Assembly (NCBI GenBank): GCA_947587775.1
Contig: CANPYD010000013.1
Coordinates: 1 to 13,551 of the forward strand
Reading direction: 5' to 3'
DNA: 13,551 nt
Source: an uncultured Clostridia bacterium
GTDB lineage: Bacteria; Bacillota; Clostridia; Christensenellales; Borkfalkiaceae
The translations under genes were made by a program, and so were the position numbers. The notes below the pieces were generated by a model. It worked only from the letters and a program-made list of their open reading frames with translations, was not told the DNA's origin and did not search any database. Below are positions 7,201 to 12,889 of this stretch, piece after piece (position 1 is the stretch's first letter; each line of letters opens with the position of its first letter).

Positions 7201-8046
7201 TCACACCGAAAAGACGGCCTGCACCGCGCCCCCGTACGTCTCGTTGATGAAATCGATGACCTTCTGCGATTTCAGCGCCTTCAGGAGCGCTTGGATCTTG
7301 GGGTGATTCTCATTCCCCGCTTTGACGGCGAGAACGTTCGCATAGAGCTGTGCGGCGTCCCCGTGTGCGTCCTCGAAGGCAAACGCGTCCGTCGCCCTGA
7401 GCCCCGCCTGCAACGCATAATTCCCGTTGATGACGGCGATCGTCCCGTCCTGCGATTCCCGCAGAAGCTGCGCGACCGCCTCCGCCTGTACGGGGCGCAC
7501 GGTATTGCCCTTTGCGTCCGCGATGTCGTGCTCCGTGAGATTTTGCGCGGGCGAAGCGTCGTCCGGAAGCGAGATGTAGCCCTCGTCCCTGAGCACGAAG
7601 AGCGCGCGGGTCAGGTTGCTGCTGTCGTTCGGCACAAGGATTGTCCTTCCCGTTCTGACGCTTTTGTACTGTTCCTTTGTCACGTTCTTGCCGTAAACGC
7701 CGAAGGGTTCGTAGTGGATCTTCTCCACCGCCGCAAGGTGGGTGCCGTATTCCTCGTTGAAAGTGTTGAGATAGGGCGTGTGCTGGAAATAGTTTGCGTC
7801 GACGGAACCCTCCTCGAGCGCGGTGTTGGGCGTGATATAGTCGTCGAACGTCTTGATCTCGAGGGTATACCCCGCCGCGGCAAGGTCGTCTTTGACGACG
7901 GCGAGGATCTCCGCATGCGGCGTCGCACTTGCGCCGACGACGATGACGTCGGGATCCGTGTCGATGTTCCTGCCGCAGGCGGCGGCGGAAAAGGTCAGCC
8001 CGAGGGCGAGCGTTGCGGCAAAGATGCCTTTGATGAGTTGTTTCAT
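7201..8046 (-). CDS. metQ: Methionine ABC transporter substrate-binding lipoprotein MetQ
   Basis: This 281-residue NLPA/MetQ-family lipoprotein binds L- and possibly D-methionine outside the membrane and hands it to MetI. The signal peptide ends at FSAAAC, with lipidated Cys24. The mature start VIVVGASATPHAEIL and the TFDDYITPNTALEEGSVDANYFQHTPYL segment are diagnostic of the family, as is ILVPNDSSNLTRALFVL. Length is normal. AGGAG lies 8 nt before the ATG and is encoded within the last codons of metI; the metI stop is 5 nt before this start. It is the last gene of the metN-metI-metQ operon. A single MetQ is present; ligand specificity within the family (Met, other small amino acids or peptides) rests on the operon and its Met-rich leader. 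Confidence 0.95.
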   Translation of the reverse strand: MKQLIKGIFAATLALGLTFSAAACGRNIDTDPDVIVVGASATPHAEILAVVKDDLAAAGYTLEIKTFDDYITPNTALEEGSVDANYFQHTPYLNTFNEEYGTHLAAVEKIHYEPFGVYGKNVTKEQYKSVRTGRTILVPNDSSNLTRALFVLRDEGYISLPDDASPAQNLTEHDIADAKGNTVRPVQAEAVAQLLRESQDGTIAVINGNYALQAGLRATDAFAFEDAHGDAAQLYANVLAVKAGNENHPKIQALLKALKSQKVIDFINETYGGAVQAVFSV

Positions 8047-8051
8047 GGTTT

Positions 8052-8798
8052 TTATCTCCTTATAATAAATTTTTCAGATTGATGCGGATCTTCTTCCGCG
8101 GTTTTTTGGGCTTTCCCCCTTCTGCGCCGTTGGATGCGGCGGTCGGTACGCTTCGCAAGATACATGCCGAGCTCCTGCAAGATCTGGACGATGACGACGG
8201 TAAGCGCGACGCACAGCCAGATGACGTCCTCTGCGCCCGAGGGCCTCGCCTGCGTCACGGCGATCGCGCCGAGCCCGCCGCCCGCGATCGTCCCCGCCAT
8301 GGCGGAATAGCCGAGCACCGTCACCGTGGAGATGACGGCTCCCACGATCAGTGAAGGCTTTGCCTCGGGCAGGAGCGTCTTGCGGATGATGGTGAACGTT
8401 CCCGCCCCCATCGAGCGCGCCGCCTCCACAACGCCCTTGTCTACTTCTTTGAGCGAACTCTCCGCCATACGCGCGACATAGGGCGCGGCGGCAACGGAGA
8501 GCATGAAGATCATCGCCCCGTTCCCGATGCTCGTCCCCACGACCGCCCGCGCGACGGGAATGAGCGCAACGATGAGAATGATGAAGGGAATGCTTCTGAG
8601 AATATTGACGGCAAACCCCACGATCTTATTCAGCCAAGGGATCGGCTTGAGCCCGTCCCTGTCCGTGACGCAGAGAAGGATCCCGAGCGGAAGCCCCGCG
8701 AGATAGGCGACCGCGGTGGAAATAGCGGTCATGTAGACGGTTCCACAAACGCCGAGGGCAAATCCCCCGAACCCGAGCTGTACAAATAATCTGCTCAT
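8052..8798 (-). CDS. metI: Methionine ABC transporter permease MetI
   Basis: This 248-residue membrane subunit of the methionine importer has about five to six hydrophobic segments and the permease EAA loop (EAARSMGAGTFTIIRKTLLPEA), which docks on MetN. LRSIPFIILIVALIPVAR and APYVARMAESSLKEV are MetI-typical. The start at 8798 overlaps the metN stop (ATGA) and has GGAGGAAAGG before it. The C-terminus carries a polar, very basic tail of about 30 residues (from KRTDRRIQRRRR onward) that makes it longer than the usual 215-225 residues. The end of this tail is also the DNA that supplies the metQ ribosome binding site. Confidence 0.95.
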   Translation of the reverse strand: MSRLFVQLGFGGFALGVCGTVYMTAISTAVAYLAGLPLGILLCVTDRDGLKPIPWLNKIVGFAVNILRSIPFIILIVALIPVARAVVGTSIGNGAMIFMLSVAAAPYVARMAESSLKEVDKGVVEAARSMGAGTFTIIRKTLLPEAKPSLIVGAVISTVTVLGYSAMAGTIAGGGLGAIAVTQARPSGAEDVIWLCVALTVVIVQILQELGMYLAKRTDRRIQRRRRGKAQKTAEEDPHQSEKFIIRR

Positions 8799-9784
8799 AT
8801 CCTTTCCTCCCTGCATTCGACCCCTTTTTCACGGCAGAACGCCGTAAGGATCGGTTCATTTTCCTCGCGGGGAAGCCCCACGAGCATGTGCCCGAACGTC
8901 CCGCCCCCGATCTCGCGCGTGTCCGCATAGAGGATGTTGACGGCGACGCCCTTTTCGCTCGCGAGCGAAAAGATCAGGGGCATGTCCGAGGTCTGCCCGT
9001 TGAAAACGAGCCGCCACACTCTTCCTTCCGCCCGCCCTATGGCGCGGGTGAGATCGGGAAGCACGAGTTTTTTCGCGATCTCGGACTTCGGAAAGGAAAA
9101 CACTTCCGCAACCGTCCCCTCCTCCGCGATCCTGCCCCTGTCGAGGACGGCAACCCGATCGCAGATGCGCTCCACGACCCGCATTTCGTGCGTAATGACG
9201 ACGATCGTGACGCCCATCTCGCGGTTGATCTTCTGCAAAAGATCCAGAATCGAAAAGGTCGTCGACGGGTCGAGGGCGCTCGTCGCCTCGTCGCAGAGGA
9301 GATATTTGGGCTGTGTCGCAAGTGCGCGGGCGATCGCGACCCGCTGTTTCTGCCCGCCCGAGAGCTGGGAGGGATAGGACTTTGCCTTATCGCTCAGCCC
9401 CACGAGAGAGAGGAGCTCTTCCGCCCTCCGCCGCGCCGCCGCCCGTTTCACGCCTGCGATCTCGAGAGGAAAGCGCACGTTTGCCTCCGCCGTCCGCTGT
9501 TCCAAAAGGTTGAAGCTCTGGAATATCATGCCGATGTTTCTCCGCACCTCTCTCAGCCTTTTCTCCCGTATGGCGGTGAGCTCCTCGCCGTCGAGAAAAA
9601 CCTGCCCGCGGGTGGGTCTTTCGAGAAGATTCACGCACCTTACGAGGGTGCTTTTCCCCGCCCCCGAAAGCCCGATGATCCCGAAGATCTCGCCGTCCCG
9701 CACGGTGAGCGAAACATCGTCGAGCGCGAGAACTGCACCCCCTTTTGCCGAAAATTCTTTTGTGATGTGTTTGAGTTCTATCAT
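8795..9784 (-). CDS. metN: Methionine ABC transporter ATP-binding protein MetN
   Basis: This 329-residue ATPase powers methionine uptake. Visible motifs: Walker A GLSGAGKST (38-46), Q-loop Gln89, signature LSGGQ (141-145), Walker B YLLCDE (Asp165, Glu166) and H-loop His199. Residues about 255-325 form the C-terminal NIL/ACT-like domain (FNGQTSDMPLIFSLASEKGVAVNILYA), which in this family binds cytoplasmic methionine and shuts the importer down. The start at 9784 is preferred over upstream in-frame codons because GGAGAGG lies 2 nt before it and homology begins at MIELKHITKEF; the upstream frame reads through a terminator. The second leader ORF overlaps this start by ATGA. It is first in metN-metI-metQ and is controlled by the tandem leader upstream. 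Confidence 0.96.
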   Translation of the reverse strand: MIELKHITKEFSAKGGAVLALDDVSLTVRDGEIFGIIGLSGAGKSTLVRCVNLLERPTRGQVFLDGEELTAIREKRLREVRRNIGMIFQSFNLLEQRTAEANVRFPLEIAGVKRAAARRRAEELLSLVGLSDKAKSYPSQLSGGQKQRVAIARALATQPKYLLCDEATSALDPSTTFSILDLLQKINREMGVTIVVITHEMRVVERICDRVAVLDRGRIAEEGTVAEVFSFPKSEIAKKLVLPDLTRAIGRAEGRVWRLVFNGQTSDMPLIFSLASEKGVAVNILYADTREIGGGTFGHMLVGLPREENEPILTAFCREKGVECREERI

Positions 9785-9930
9785 GACCTCTCCTTTTTCG
9801 GATAAAATAAAAACCCGCGGCAAGAACCGCGGGCGCACCGTTGAAAGATCTGCCGGCATGGCAAATCTCCCGCAGGGAACCGCCCGCAGGAACACATTTG
9901 CATCATGCCGTTGAAAATCAATAAAAACAT
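9781..9930 (-). CDS. Second Met-rich leader ORF of metNIQ
   Basis: This small ORF of 49 codons begins 8 nt after a good AGGAG (9942-9938). Residues 7-13 are NGMMQMC, giving three Met codons in four plus Cys; more Cys follow (15, 25, 32, 37). The DNA over the first cluster (9912-9892) matches the leader-1 cluster (10073-10053) at 16 of 21 bases. The frame has no stop before the terminator at 9802-9833: it continues through the hairpin and ends in a TGA that overlaps the metN ATG (ATGA). The peptide past residue 13 resembles no family I know. A role as a ribosome-stalling leader is inferred from position, Met content and the pairing strands around it. Confidence 0.7.
   Translation of the reverse strand: MFLLIFNGMMQMCSCGRFPAGDLPCRQIFQRCARGSCRGFLFYPKKERS
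9802..9833 (-). terminator. Second attenuator terminator of metNIQ
   Basis: On the minus strand a perfect 7-bp stem CCCGCGG/CCGCGGG with a 6-nt loop is followed by TTTTTATTTTAT. It lies 18 nt before the metN start, upstream of the whole operon, so it can only act as an attenuator for metNIQ. The 5' arm is complementary to leader bases 9889-9881. Confidence 0.9.
9827..9909 (-). promoter_or_regulatory. Competing RNA pairings of leader 2 (pause and antiterminator)
   Basis: Leader strand 9889-9881 (CUGCGGGCG) pairs with 9835-9827 (CGCCCGCGG, 9 bp with one G-U), which includes the 5' arm of the terminator, so forming it excludes the terminator. The Met-codon segment itself, GGCAUG (9909-9904) and GCAAAU (9901-9896), pairs with CAUGCC (9860-9855) and AUUUGC (9866-9861): 12 bp with a 2-nt bulge, enclosing the antiterminator strand. 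A ribosome stalled on the Met codons would break the latter and free the antiterminator. Pairing is seen; the switch is inferred. Confidence 0.65.
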
Positions 9931-9955
9931 ATGAGATCTCCTGTTTTTTTCAAAT

Positions 9956-9985
9956 AAAAAAACCCCGAAGCACGAATGCCCGGGG
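9956..9985 (-). terminator. First attenuator terminator of metNIQ
   Basis: On the minus strand a stem CCCCG/CGGGG, continued after a small internal bulge by GCA/UGC closing a UUCG loop, is followed by seven U. It begins 25 nt after the leader-1 stop codon and before leader ORF 2. Its 5' arm contains CCCGGGC, complementary to GCCCGGG at 10049-10043 within leader 1. Confidence 0.9.
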
Positions 9986-10049
9986 CGGAATGTATCGACT
10001 TGAACCGTTTTCAGCGCGCGGCAACAAGTCCGTACATTTCTGCCCGGGC
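9978..10049 (-). promoter_or_regulatory. Antiterminator hairpin of leader 1
   Basis: GCCCGGG (10049-10043, codons 16-18 of leader 1) pairs with CCCGGGC (9984-9978), the 5' arm of terminator 1. Inside it the pairing continues: AAUGUA with UACAUU (10038-10033/9994-9989), GACUUG with CAAGUC (10030-10025/10002-9997) and CCG with CGG (10021-10019/10007-10005). The hairpin starts two codons past the Met cluster and spans the leader-1 stop codon, so a ribosome stalled at Met leaves it free, while one reaching the stop disrupts it. Confidence 0.7.
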
Positions 10050-10094
10050 TCTGCACATGCGCATCATTTCGTTTTTCACAAAAACAGCTGTCAT
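10011..10094 (-). CDS. First Met-rich leader peptide of metNIQ
   Basis: This ORF encodes 27 residues: an MTAVFVK start, NEMMRMC at positions 8-14, another Met at 20, and a TGA stop at 10013-10011. Five of 27 residues are Met. AGGTG lies 5 nt before the ATG, almost at the predicted 5' end of the transcript (about 10106). The stop lies inside the predicted antiterminator hairpin and 25 nt before terminator 1, as in classical amino-acid attenuators. The peptide itself is probably discarded; its translation rate would report charged Met-tRNA. It is too short for family assignment; the case rests on the arrangement and on its similarity to leader 2. Confidence 0.78.
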   Translation of the reverse strand: MTAVFVKNEMMRMCRARAEMYGLVAAR

Positions 10095-10112
10095 TTTTTC
10101 ACCTGTGCTCAT

Positions 10113-10142
10113 ATCTTATCATACCGAAAAAGGTTCTGTCAA
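10113..10142 (-). promoter_or_regulatory. metNIQ operon promoter
   Basis: On the minus strand a perfect TTGACA (10142-10137) lies 18 nt from TAAGAT (10118-10113). Transcription would start near 10106, giving a leader of about 320 nt before metN. A 19-bp palindrome TTTTCGG/CCGAAAA (10149-10167) sits just upstream of the -35 and may be an A/T-rich activating element or an operator. Confidence 0.75.
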
Positions 10143-10273
10143 GCATTTTTTTCGGAAATTCCGAAAATCCCGCTCGCGCCCCTCGCAGGAAAGCCCGCAC
10201 CGTCGCCCGTCCCCTTGGCTCCCCTTATAGGGGAGCTGTCACGCGCCCTTGCGCCCGTCCCCTTGGCTCCCCT

Positions 10274-10342
10274 CTCAGGGTCCTTCCTTAGGGATGGCGG
10301 GAAAAGGCGACCATTCTATTTATGAAGCCTTTTCCGCCTGAG
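10274..10342. repeat. 69-bp palindromic insertion inside the repeat
   Basis: The expected repeat reads CTCTCAGGGGAGCTG; here CTCAGG (10274-10279) is separated from GAGCTGG by extra DNA ending in CCTGAG (10337-10342), its reverse complement. Inside, GGCGGGAAAAGGC and GCCTTTTCCGCC pair with one bulge. It looks like a small structured element nested in the repeat, too short to encode anything. Confidence 0.55.
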
Positions 10343-10386
10343 CTGGCACCGGAAGGTGACTGAGGGGTTCAAAAACCCTATCCCCC

Positions 10387-10513
10387 GCTGCGCGGGTACT
10401 TCCCCTACAAGGGGAAGCAAGAGGGTTGAGCTGCGCGGGTACTTCCCCTACAAGGGGAAGCAAGAGGGTTGGGCTGCGCGGGTACTTCCCCTACAAGGGG
10501 AAGCAAGAGGGTG
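10387..10513. repeat. 43-bp tandem repeat, three copies
   Basis: Units begin at 10387, 10430 and 10473 (GCTGCGCGGGTACTTCCCC...). Each contains the perfect stem CTTCCCC/GGGGAAG around TACAA and ends AGCAAGAGGGT. Units are identical apart from one or two bases at their 3' ends, so the expansion is recent. It lies about 20 nt past the toxin stop codon and could serve as its terminator region. It is not a CRISPR: there are no unique spacers. Confidence 0.9.
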
Positions 10514-10534
10514 GCGGTATCATATCCGTCCCTT

Positions 10535-10792
10535 TCATTCTCCATAATGCGTCCACATACGAAGGATGATCACGCGTTTCGTGCCCTCTTCCACGCGATA
10601 GACAAGTCTGTGCTGTGAGTTGATCCTGCGCGAATACGCTCCCGCAAGATCTCCGACGAGCTTCTCATAAGGGGGCTGAAAGGGATCCATCTCAAGCGTT
10701 CCCATGAGCCGCTTCACCTTTTCGCGAAGATTGCTCGCAAGAATCTTTTGAAGGTCCTTCTCCGCCTGGCGTCCAAGGCGTATTTCGTACAT
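10535..10792 (-). CDS. yoeB: YoeB/Txe-family toxin (mRNA interferase, RelE superfamily)
   Basis: This 85-residue toxin should bind the ribosome and cleave mRNA in the A site. It aligns with YoeB along its length: PFQPPYEKLVGDLAGAYSRRINSQ and HRLVY, with the family's catalytic set visible as Glu43 (YEKL), Arg62 (HRLVY) and the terminal His82-Tyr83 (THYGE). The start at 10792 follows AGGAG by 7 nt and lies 1 nt past the antitoxin stop, indicating translational coupling. An in-frame ATG upstream at 10816 lies inside the antitoxin gene and has no similarity. It forms a pair with the antitoxin at 10794-11045. All key residues are present, so it is likely active. Confidence 0.93.
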   Translation of the reverse strand: MYEIRLGRQAEKDLQKILASNLREKVKRLMGTLEMDPFQPPYEKLVGDLAGAYSRRINSQHRLVYRVEEGTKRVIILRMWTHYGE

Positions 10793-10793
10793 C

Positions 10794-11045
10794 TTACAAC
10801 TCCTTGCGCCAATCAAAGACGCGGCACTCGTCCGAAGGCGCCTGCATGCCCTCTCTGATCGAATCGGCCATCCCCGGAACCGAGCACAGGAAACAGGTTT
10901 CCTCTAAGCTGCGCAGATATTCTTCGCTGATGATCGCGGCATTTCCGTTCTTCGTCGTGACGATGATCTTTTCATCATTGACAGCCGCCGCACCCAGATA
11001 TCCGAACAGGTTTTTGCGGAGCGTCGTGGCATTGGTGATAGACAT
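10794..11045 (-). CDS. yefM: YefM/Phd-family antitoxin
   Basis: This 83-residue protein has the Phd/YefM layout: an N-terminal DNA-binding and dimer domain (TNATTLRKNLFGYLGAAAVNDEKIIVTTKNGNAAIISEEYLRSLEET, residues 4-50) and a variable acidic tail (about 55-83) that wraps the toxin. GGAGGG lies 7 nt before the ATG. It should neutralise the YoeB-type toxin and repress its own promoter, which carries a palindrome of the type known for E. coli yefM-yoeB. The pair lies directly downstream of a tRNA-Pro gene, a common insertion site, but no duplicated tRNA end was seen in the window. Confidence 0.93.
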   Translation of the reverse strand: MSITNATTLRKNLFGYLGAAAVNDEKIIVTTKNGNAAIISEEYLRSLEETCFLCSVPGMADSIREGMQAPSDECRVFDWRKEL

Positions 11046-11070
11046 AACAACTCCCTCCTCATATCATAGT

Positions 11071-11105
11071 ATGTACATTATAACGTACATCTTACAAAAA
11101 GTCAA
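11071..11105 (-). promoter_or_regulatory. Toxin-antitoxin promoter with palindromic operator
   Basis: On the minus strand TTGACT (11105-11100) and TATAAT (11082-11077) are 17 nt apart. The -10 lies within an inverted repeat ATGTAC-N8-GTACAT (11071-11090), which contains TGTACA at 11072-11077. YefM-YoeB of E. coli binds palindromes with a TGTACA core, so this is the likely autorepression site. Confidence 0.88.
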
Positions 11106-11140
11106 GCGAATCGGAAATTTTTCGGAGATAACCATGCAAT

Positions 11141-11172
11141 AAAACAAAACGGGCAGCCAAAAGGCCACCCGT
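11141..11172 (-). terminator. Terminator of the tRNA-Pro gene
   Basis: On the minus strand ACGGGTGGCC pairs with GGCTGCCCGT (10 bp with two G-T) around TTTT, followed by TTTGTTTT. It starts 4 nt past the tRNA CCA end. Confidence 0.9.
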
Positions 11173-11175
11173 TTT

Positions 11176-11252
11176 TGGTCGAGGAGACGTGATTTGAACA
11201 CGCGACCTCTTGGTCCCGAACCAAGCGCGCTACCAAACTGCGCTACTCCTCG
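11176..11252 (-). tRNA. tRNA-Pro (anticodon CGG)
   Basis: The 77-nt gene folds as a full cloverleaf: acceptor CGAGGAG/CTCCTCG, D-stem GCGC/GCGC, anticodon stem CTTGG/CCAAG with loop TTCGGGA (anticodon CGG at 11218-11216, reading CCG), T-stem GCGTG/CACGT with loop TTCAAAT, discriminator A and an encoded CCA (11178-11176). It has its own promoter and terminator and is divergent from tnaA. Confidence 0.96.
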
Positions 11253-11263
11253 CCGTCCACTGT

Positions 11264-11292
11264 ATTATAACAAATAAGACGGCCGAACGCAA
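11264..11292 (-). promoter_or_regulatory. tRNA-Pro promoter
   Basis: On the minus strand TTGCGT (11292-11287) and a perfect TATAAT (11269-11264) are 17 nt apart, placing the start a few bases before the mature tRNA 5' end at 11252. Confidence 0.75.
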
Positions 11293-11359
11293 GCAATTTT
11301 GTCTTGTTTTTTCAGGCAGATCCGCGAAAATTCCCCTCATGCGACTTTTTGAGAACATC

Positions 11360-11388
11360 TTGACAACCGAAACTTTCACATTTATAAT
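11360..11388 (+). promoter_or_regulatory. tnaA promoter, full consensus
   Basis: TTGACA (11360-11365) and TATAAT (11383-11388) are perfect with the optimal 17-nt spacer. Transcription would start near 11395, only about 33 nt before the tnaA ATG, leaving no room for a tnaC-type leader peptide. Confidence 0.9.
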
Positions 11389-11427
11389 GAAATTGTCTCG
11401 TTGGACATCAGGAGGAAAAATGATTTC

Positions 11428-12807
11428 ATGAAACAAATTTACTATCCCGAGCCCTTCCGCATCAAGAGTGTCGAACCGCTGAAGATCCTCTCCCGCAAGG
11501 AGCGGGAAGAAAAGATCGCCGCCGCCCACTATAATGTCTTTTCGCTTGCCGCGCGCGACGTCTACATCGATCTTCTCACAGACAGCGGCACCGGTGCGAT
11601 GAGTTCGGATCAATGGGCCGGCGTCATGGTCGGCGACGAATCGTACGCGGGCGCGGAGAGCTACTATACCTTGCAGAAATCGGCACAGGACATCTTCTCG
11701 CTCCCCCATATCCAGCTCGTGCACCAGGGGCGGGCGGCGGAAAAGGTTCTGCTCCCCATTCTTCTCGAAGGAAAGAAATACGCGATCGCAAATATGCACT
11801 TCGACACGACGCGCGCCCACGTCGAACTGGCGGGTGCAAGGGCGATCGACTGCGTCGTGAAAGAGGCCCTCGACACAGCGTCCTATTGCGACTTCAAGGG
11901 CAATATGGACTGTGAGAAGCTGGAATCTCTCATCCAAGAACTCGGAGCGGAGAACGTGGGCGTCGTCATCATGACAATCACCAACAACTCCGCAGGCGGA
12001 CAGCCCGTCTCGGTGGAAAATATCCGCCAGACGCGCGATCTCGCCCATAAGTACGGGATCAGGTTTATGATCGACGCCGCCCGCTGCGCCGAAAACGCGT
12101 ACTTTATCAAACAGCGCGAAGAGGCCTACAGGAACAGCACGATCAAGGAGATCCTGCACGCCTGCTTCGAGGGCGTCGACTGCTTCACCATGAGCGCGAA
12201 AAAGGATGCGATCGTCAACATGGGCGGGCTCATCGGCTGCCGCGACAAAGCTCTGTTCGAGGCAATCAAGCAGCGGACGATCTCTTTTGAAGGCTTTGTG
12301 ACCTACGGCGGCATGTCTGGCAGGGATATCGAAGCGCTCGCCCGCGGGCTTCAGGAGGGCGTCGACGAGAATTATCTCCGCTACCGCATCGGGCAGATGG
12401 AATATCTCGCCGCCCGCCTCGACGAAGCGGGGATCCCCTATCAGCGCCCCGTCGGCGGACACGCCGTGTTTGTGGACGCGAAAAAGCTCCTGCCGCACAT
12501 CCCTTACTACCGTTTCCCCGCTCAGGCGCTTGCCATAGAGCTCTATCTCGAAGCGGGCATCCGCGCCTGCGACATCGGCTCCTTCCTTCTCGGCAACGAT
12601 CCCGACACGGGCAAACAGCTCGAAGCGGACTTCGAGTTCACCCGCCTTGCGATCCCCCGCCGCGTCTATACGCAGTCCCACCTCGACGTGATTGCCGACG
12701 CGCTCATCAATATCAAGGAGCGGGCAAGCGCGATCAAGGGATATGAGATCGTGGAAGAGCCGCCCATTCTGCGGCATTTCACCGCCAAACTCCGCCCCGT
12801 TGAATAA
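11428..12807 (+). CDS. tnaA: Tryptophanase (tryptophan indole-lyase)
   Basis: This 459-residue PLP enzyme converts L-tryptophan to indole, pyruvate and ammonia in the cytoplasm. It carries the beta-eliminating-lyase hallmarks: YIDLLTDSGTGAMS, HQGRAAE, TNNSAGGQPVS, IDAARCAENAYFIK and the PLP lysine Lys259 in SAKKD. It is tryptophanase and not tyrosine phenol-lyase because the lyase's Arg381 position is Ile383 here (GIRACDIGSFLLG) and its Thr124 position is Asp126 (FDTT). The C-end RHFTAKL matches the family. The start is set by AGGAGG 12 nt upstream. A three-codon ORF (ATG ATT TCA TGA, 11420-11431) with better spacing overlaps the tnaA ATG. An in-frame TTG at 11401 lies before the ribosome binding site and is rejected. 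No tryptophan permease is adjacent. A strong terminator follows. Confidence 0.96.
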   Translation: MKQIYYPEPFRIKSVEPLKILSRKEREEKIAAAHYNVFSLAARDVYIDLLTDSGTGAMSSDQWAGVMVGDESYAGAESYYTLQKSAQDIFSLPHIQLVHQGRAAEKVLLPILLEGKKYAIANMHFDTTRAHVELAGARAIDCVVKEALDTASYCDFKGNMDCEKLESLIQELGAENVGVVIMTITNNSAGGQPVSVENIRQTRDLAHKYGIRFMIDAARCAENAYFIKQREEAYRNSTIKEILHACFEGVDCFTMSAKKDAIVNMGGLIGCRDKALFEAIKQRTISFEGFVTYGGMSGRDIEALARGLQEGVDENYLRYRIGQMEYLAARLDEAGIPYQRPVGGHAVFVDAKKLLPHIPYYRFPAQALAIELYLEAGIRACDIGSFLLGNDPDTGKQLEADFEFTRLAIPRRVYTQSHLDVIADALINIKERASAIKGYEIVEEPPILRHFTAKLRPVE

Positions 12808-12824
12808 TGTATTTTTTATGATTC

Positions 12825-12855
12825 GTGCCCGCGCTTCCCGCGCGGGCACATTTTT
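12825..12855 (+). terminator. tnaA terminator
   Basis: A perfect 10-bp stem GTGCCCGCGC/GCGCGGGCAC with loop TTCCC is followed by ATTTTT, 17 nt past the tnaA stop. Confidence 0.92.
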
Positions 12856-12889
12856 CAGGACATAATTGCAATAGGAATCAAACGGAAAA

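Larger units (their letters stand above)
10206..10513. repeat. Composite multi-hairpin extragenic repeat (copy 2, expanded)
   Basis: It shares module order with 25-155: CCGTCCCCTTGGCTCCCC (twice, 10208 and 10256), a CACC-GGAA-GGTG GNRA hairpin near 10347-10358, GACTGAGGGGTT, then a GCGCGGG/CTTCCCC-TACAA-GGGGAAG-GCAAGA module. A 69-bp element interrupts the first module and the last module is triplicated (both listed separately). This fills most of the gap between the metNIQ promoter and the toxin gene. No coding frame is credible in it. Confidence 0.75.

Noticed and set aside
9827..9846. T-box-like string ACGGUGCGCCCGCG before terminator 2
   Set aside because: It resembles the T-box consensus AGGGUGGNACCGCG, but the UGGN bases that pair with the tRNA end are missing, and a Met-rich frame and a first terminator occupy the place where Stem I should be.
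9785..10106. SAM (S-box) riboswitch for metNIQ
   Set aside because: None of the conserved S-box core segments could be found on the minus strand of the leader.
10387..10513. Short CRISPR array
   Set aside because: The 43-bp units abut directly and are whole tandem copies; there are no spacers and no cas genes.
10535..11252. Integrated island at tRNA-Pro carrying the toxin-antitoxin pair
   Set aside because: The position beside a tRNA 3' end is suggestive, but no integrase and no duplicated tRNA end are present in the window.
11428..12807. Tyrosine phenol-lyase in place of tryptophanase
   Set aside because: The lyase-specific Arg and Thr positions are Ile383 and Asp126, and GSFLLG with the RHFTAKL end match tryptophanase.
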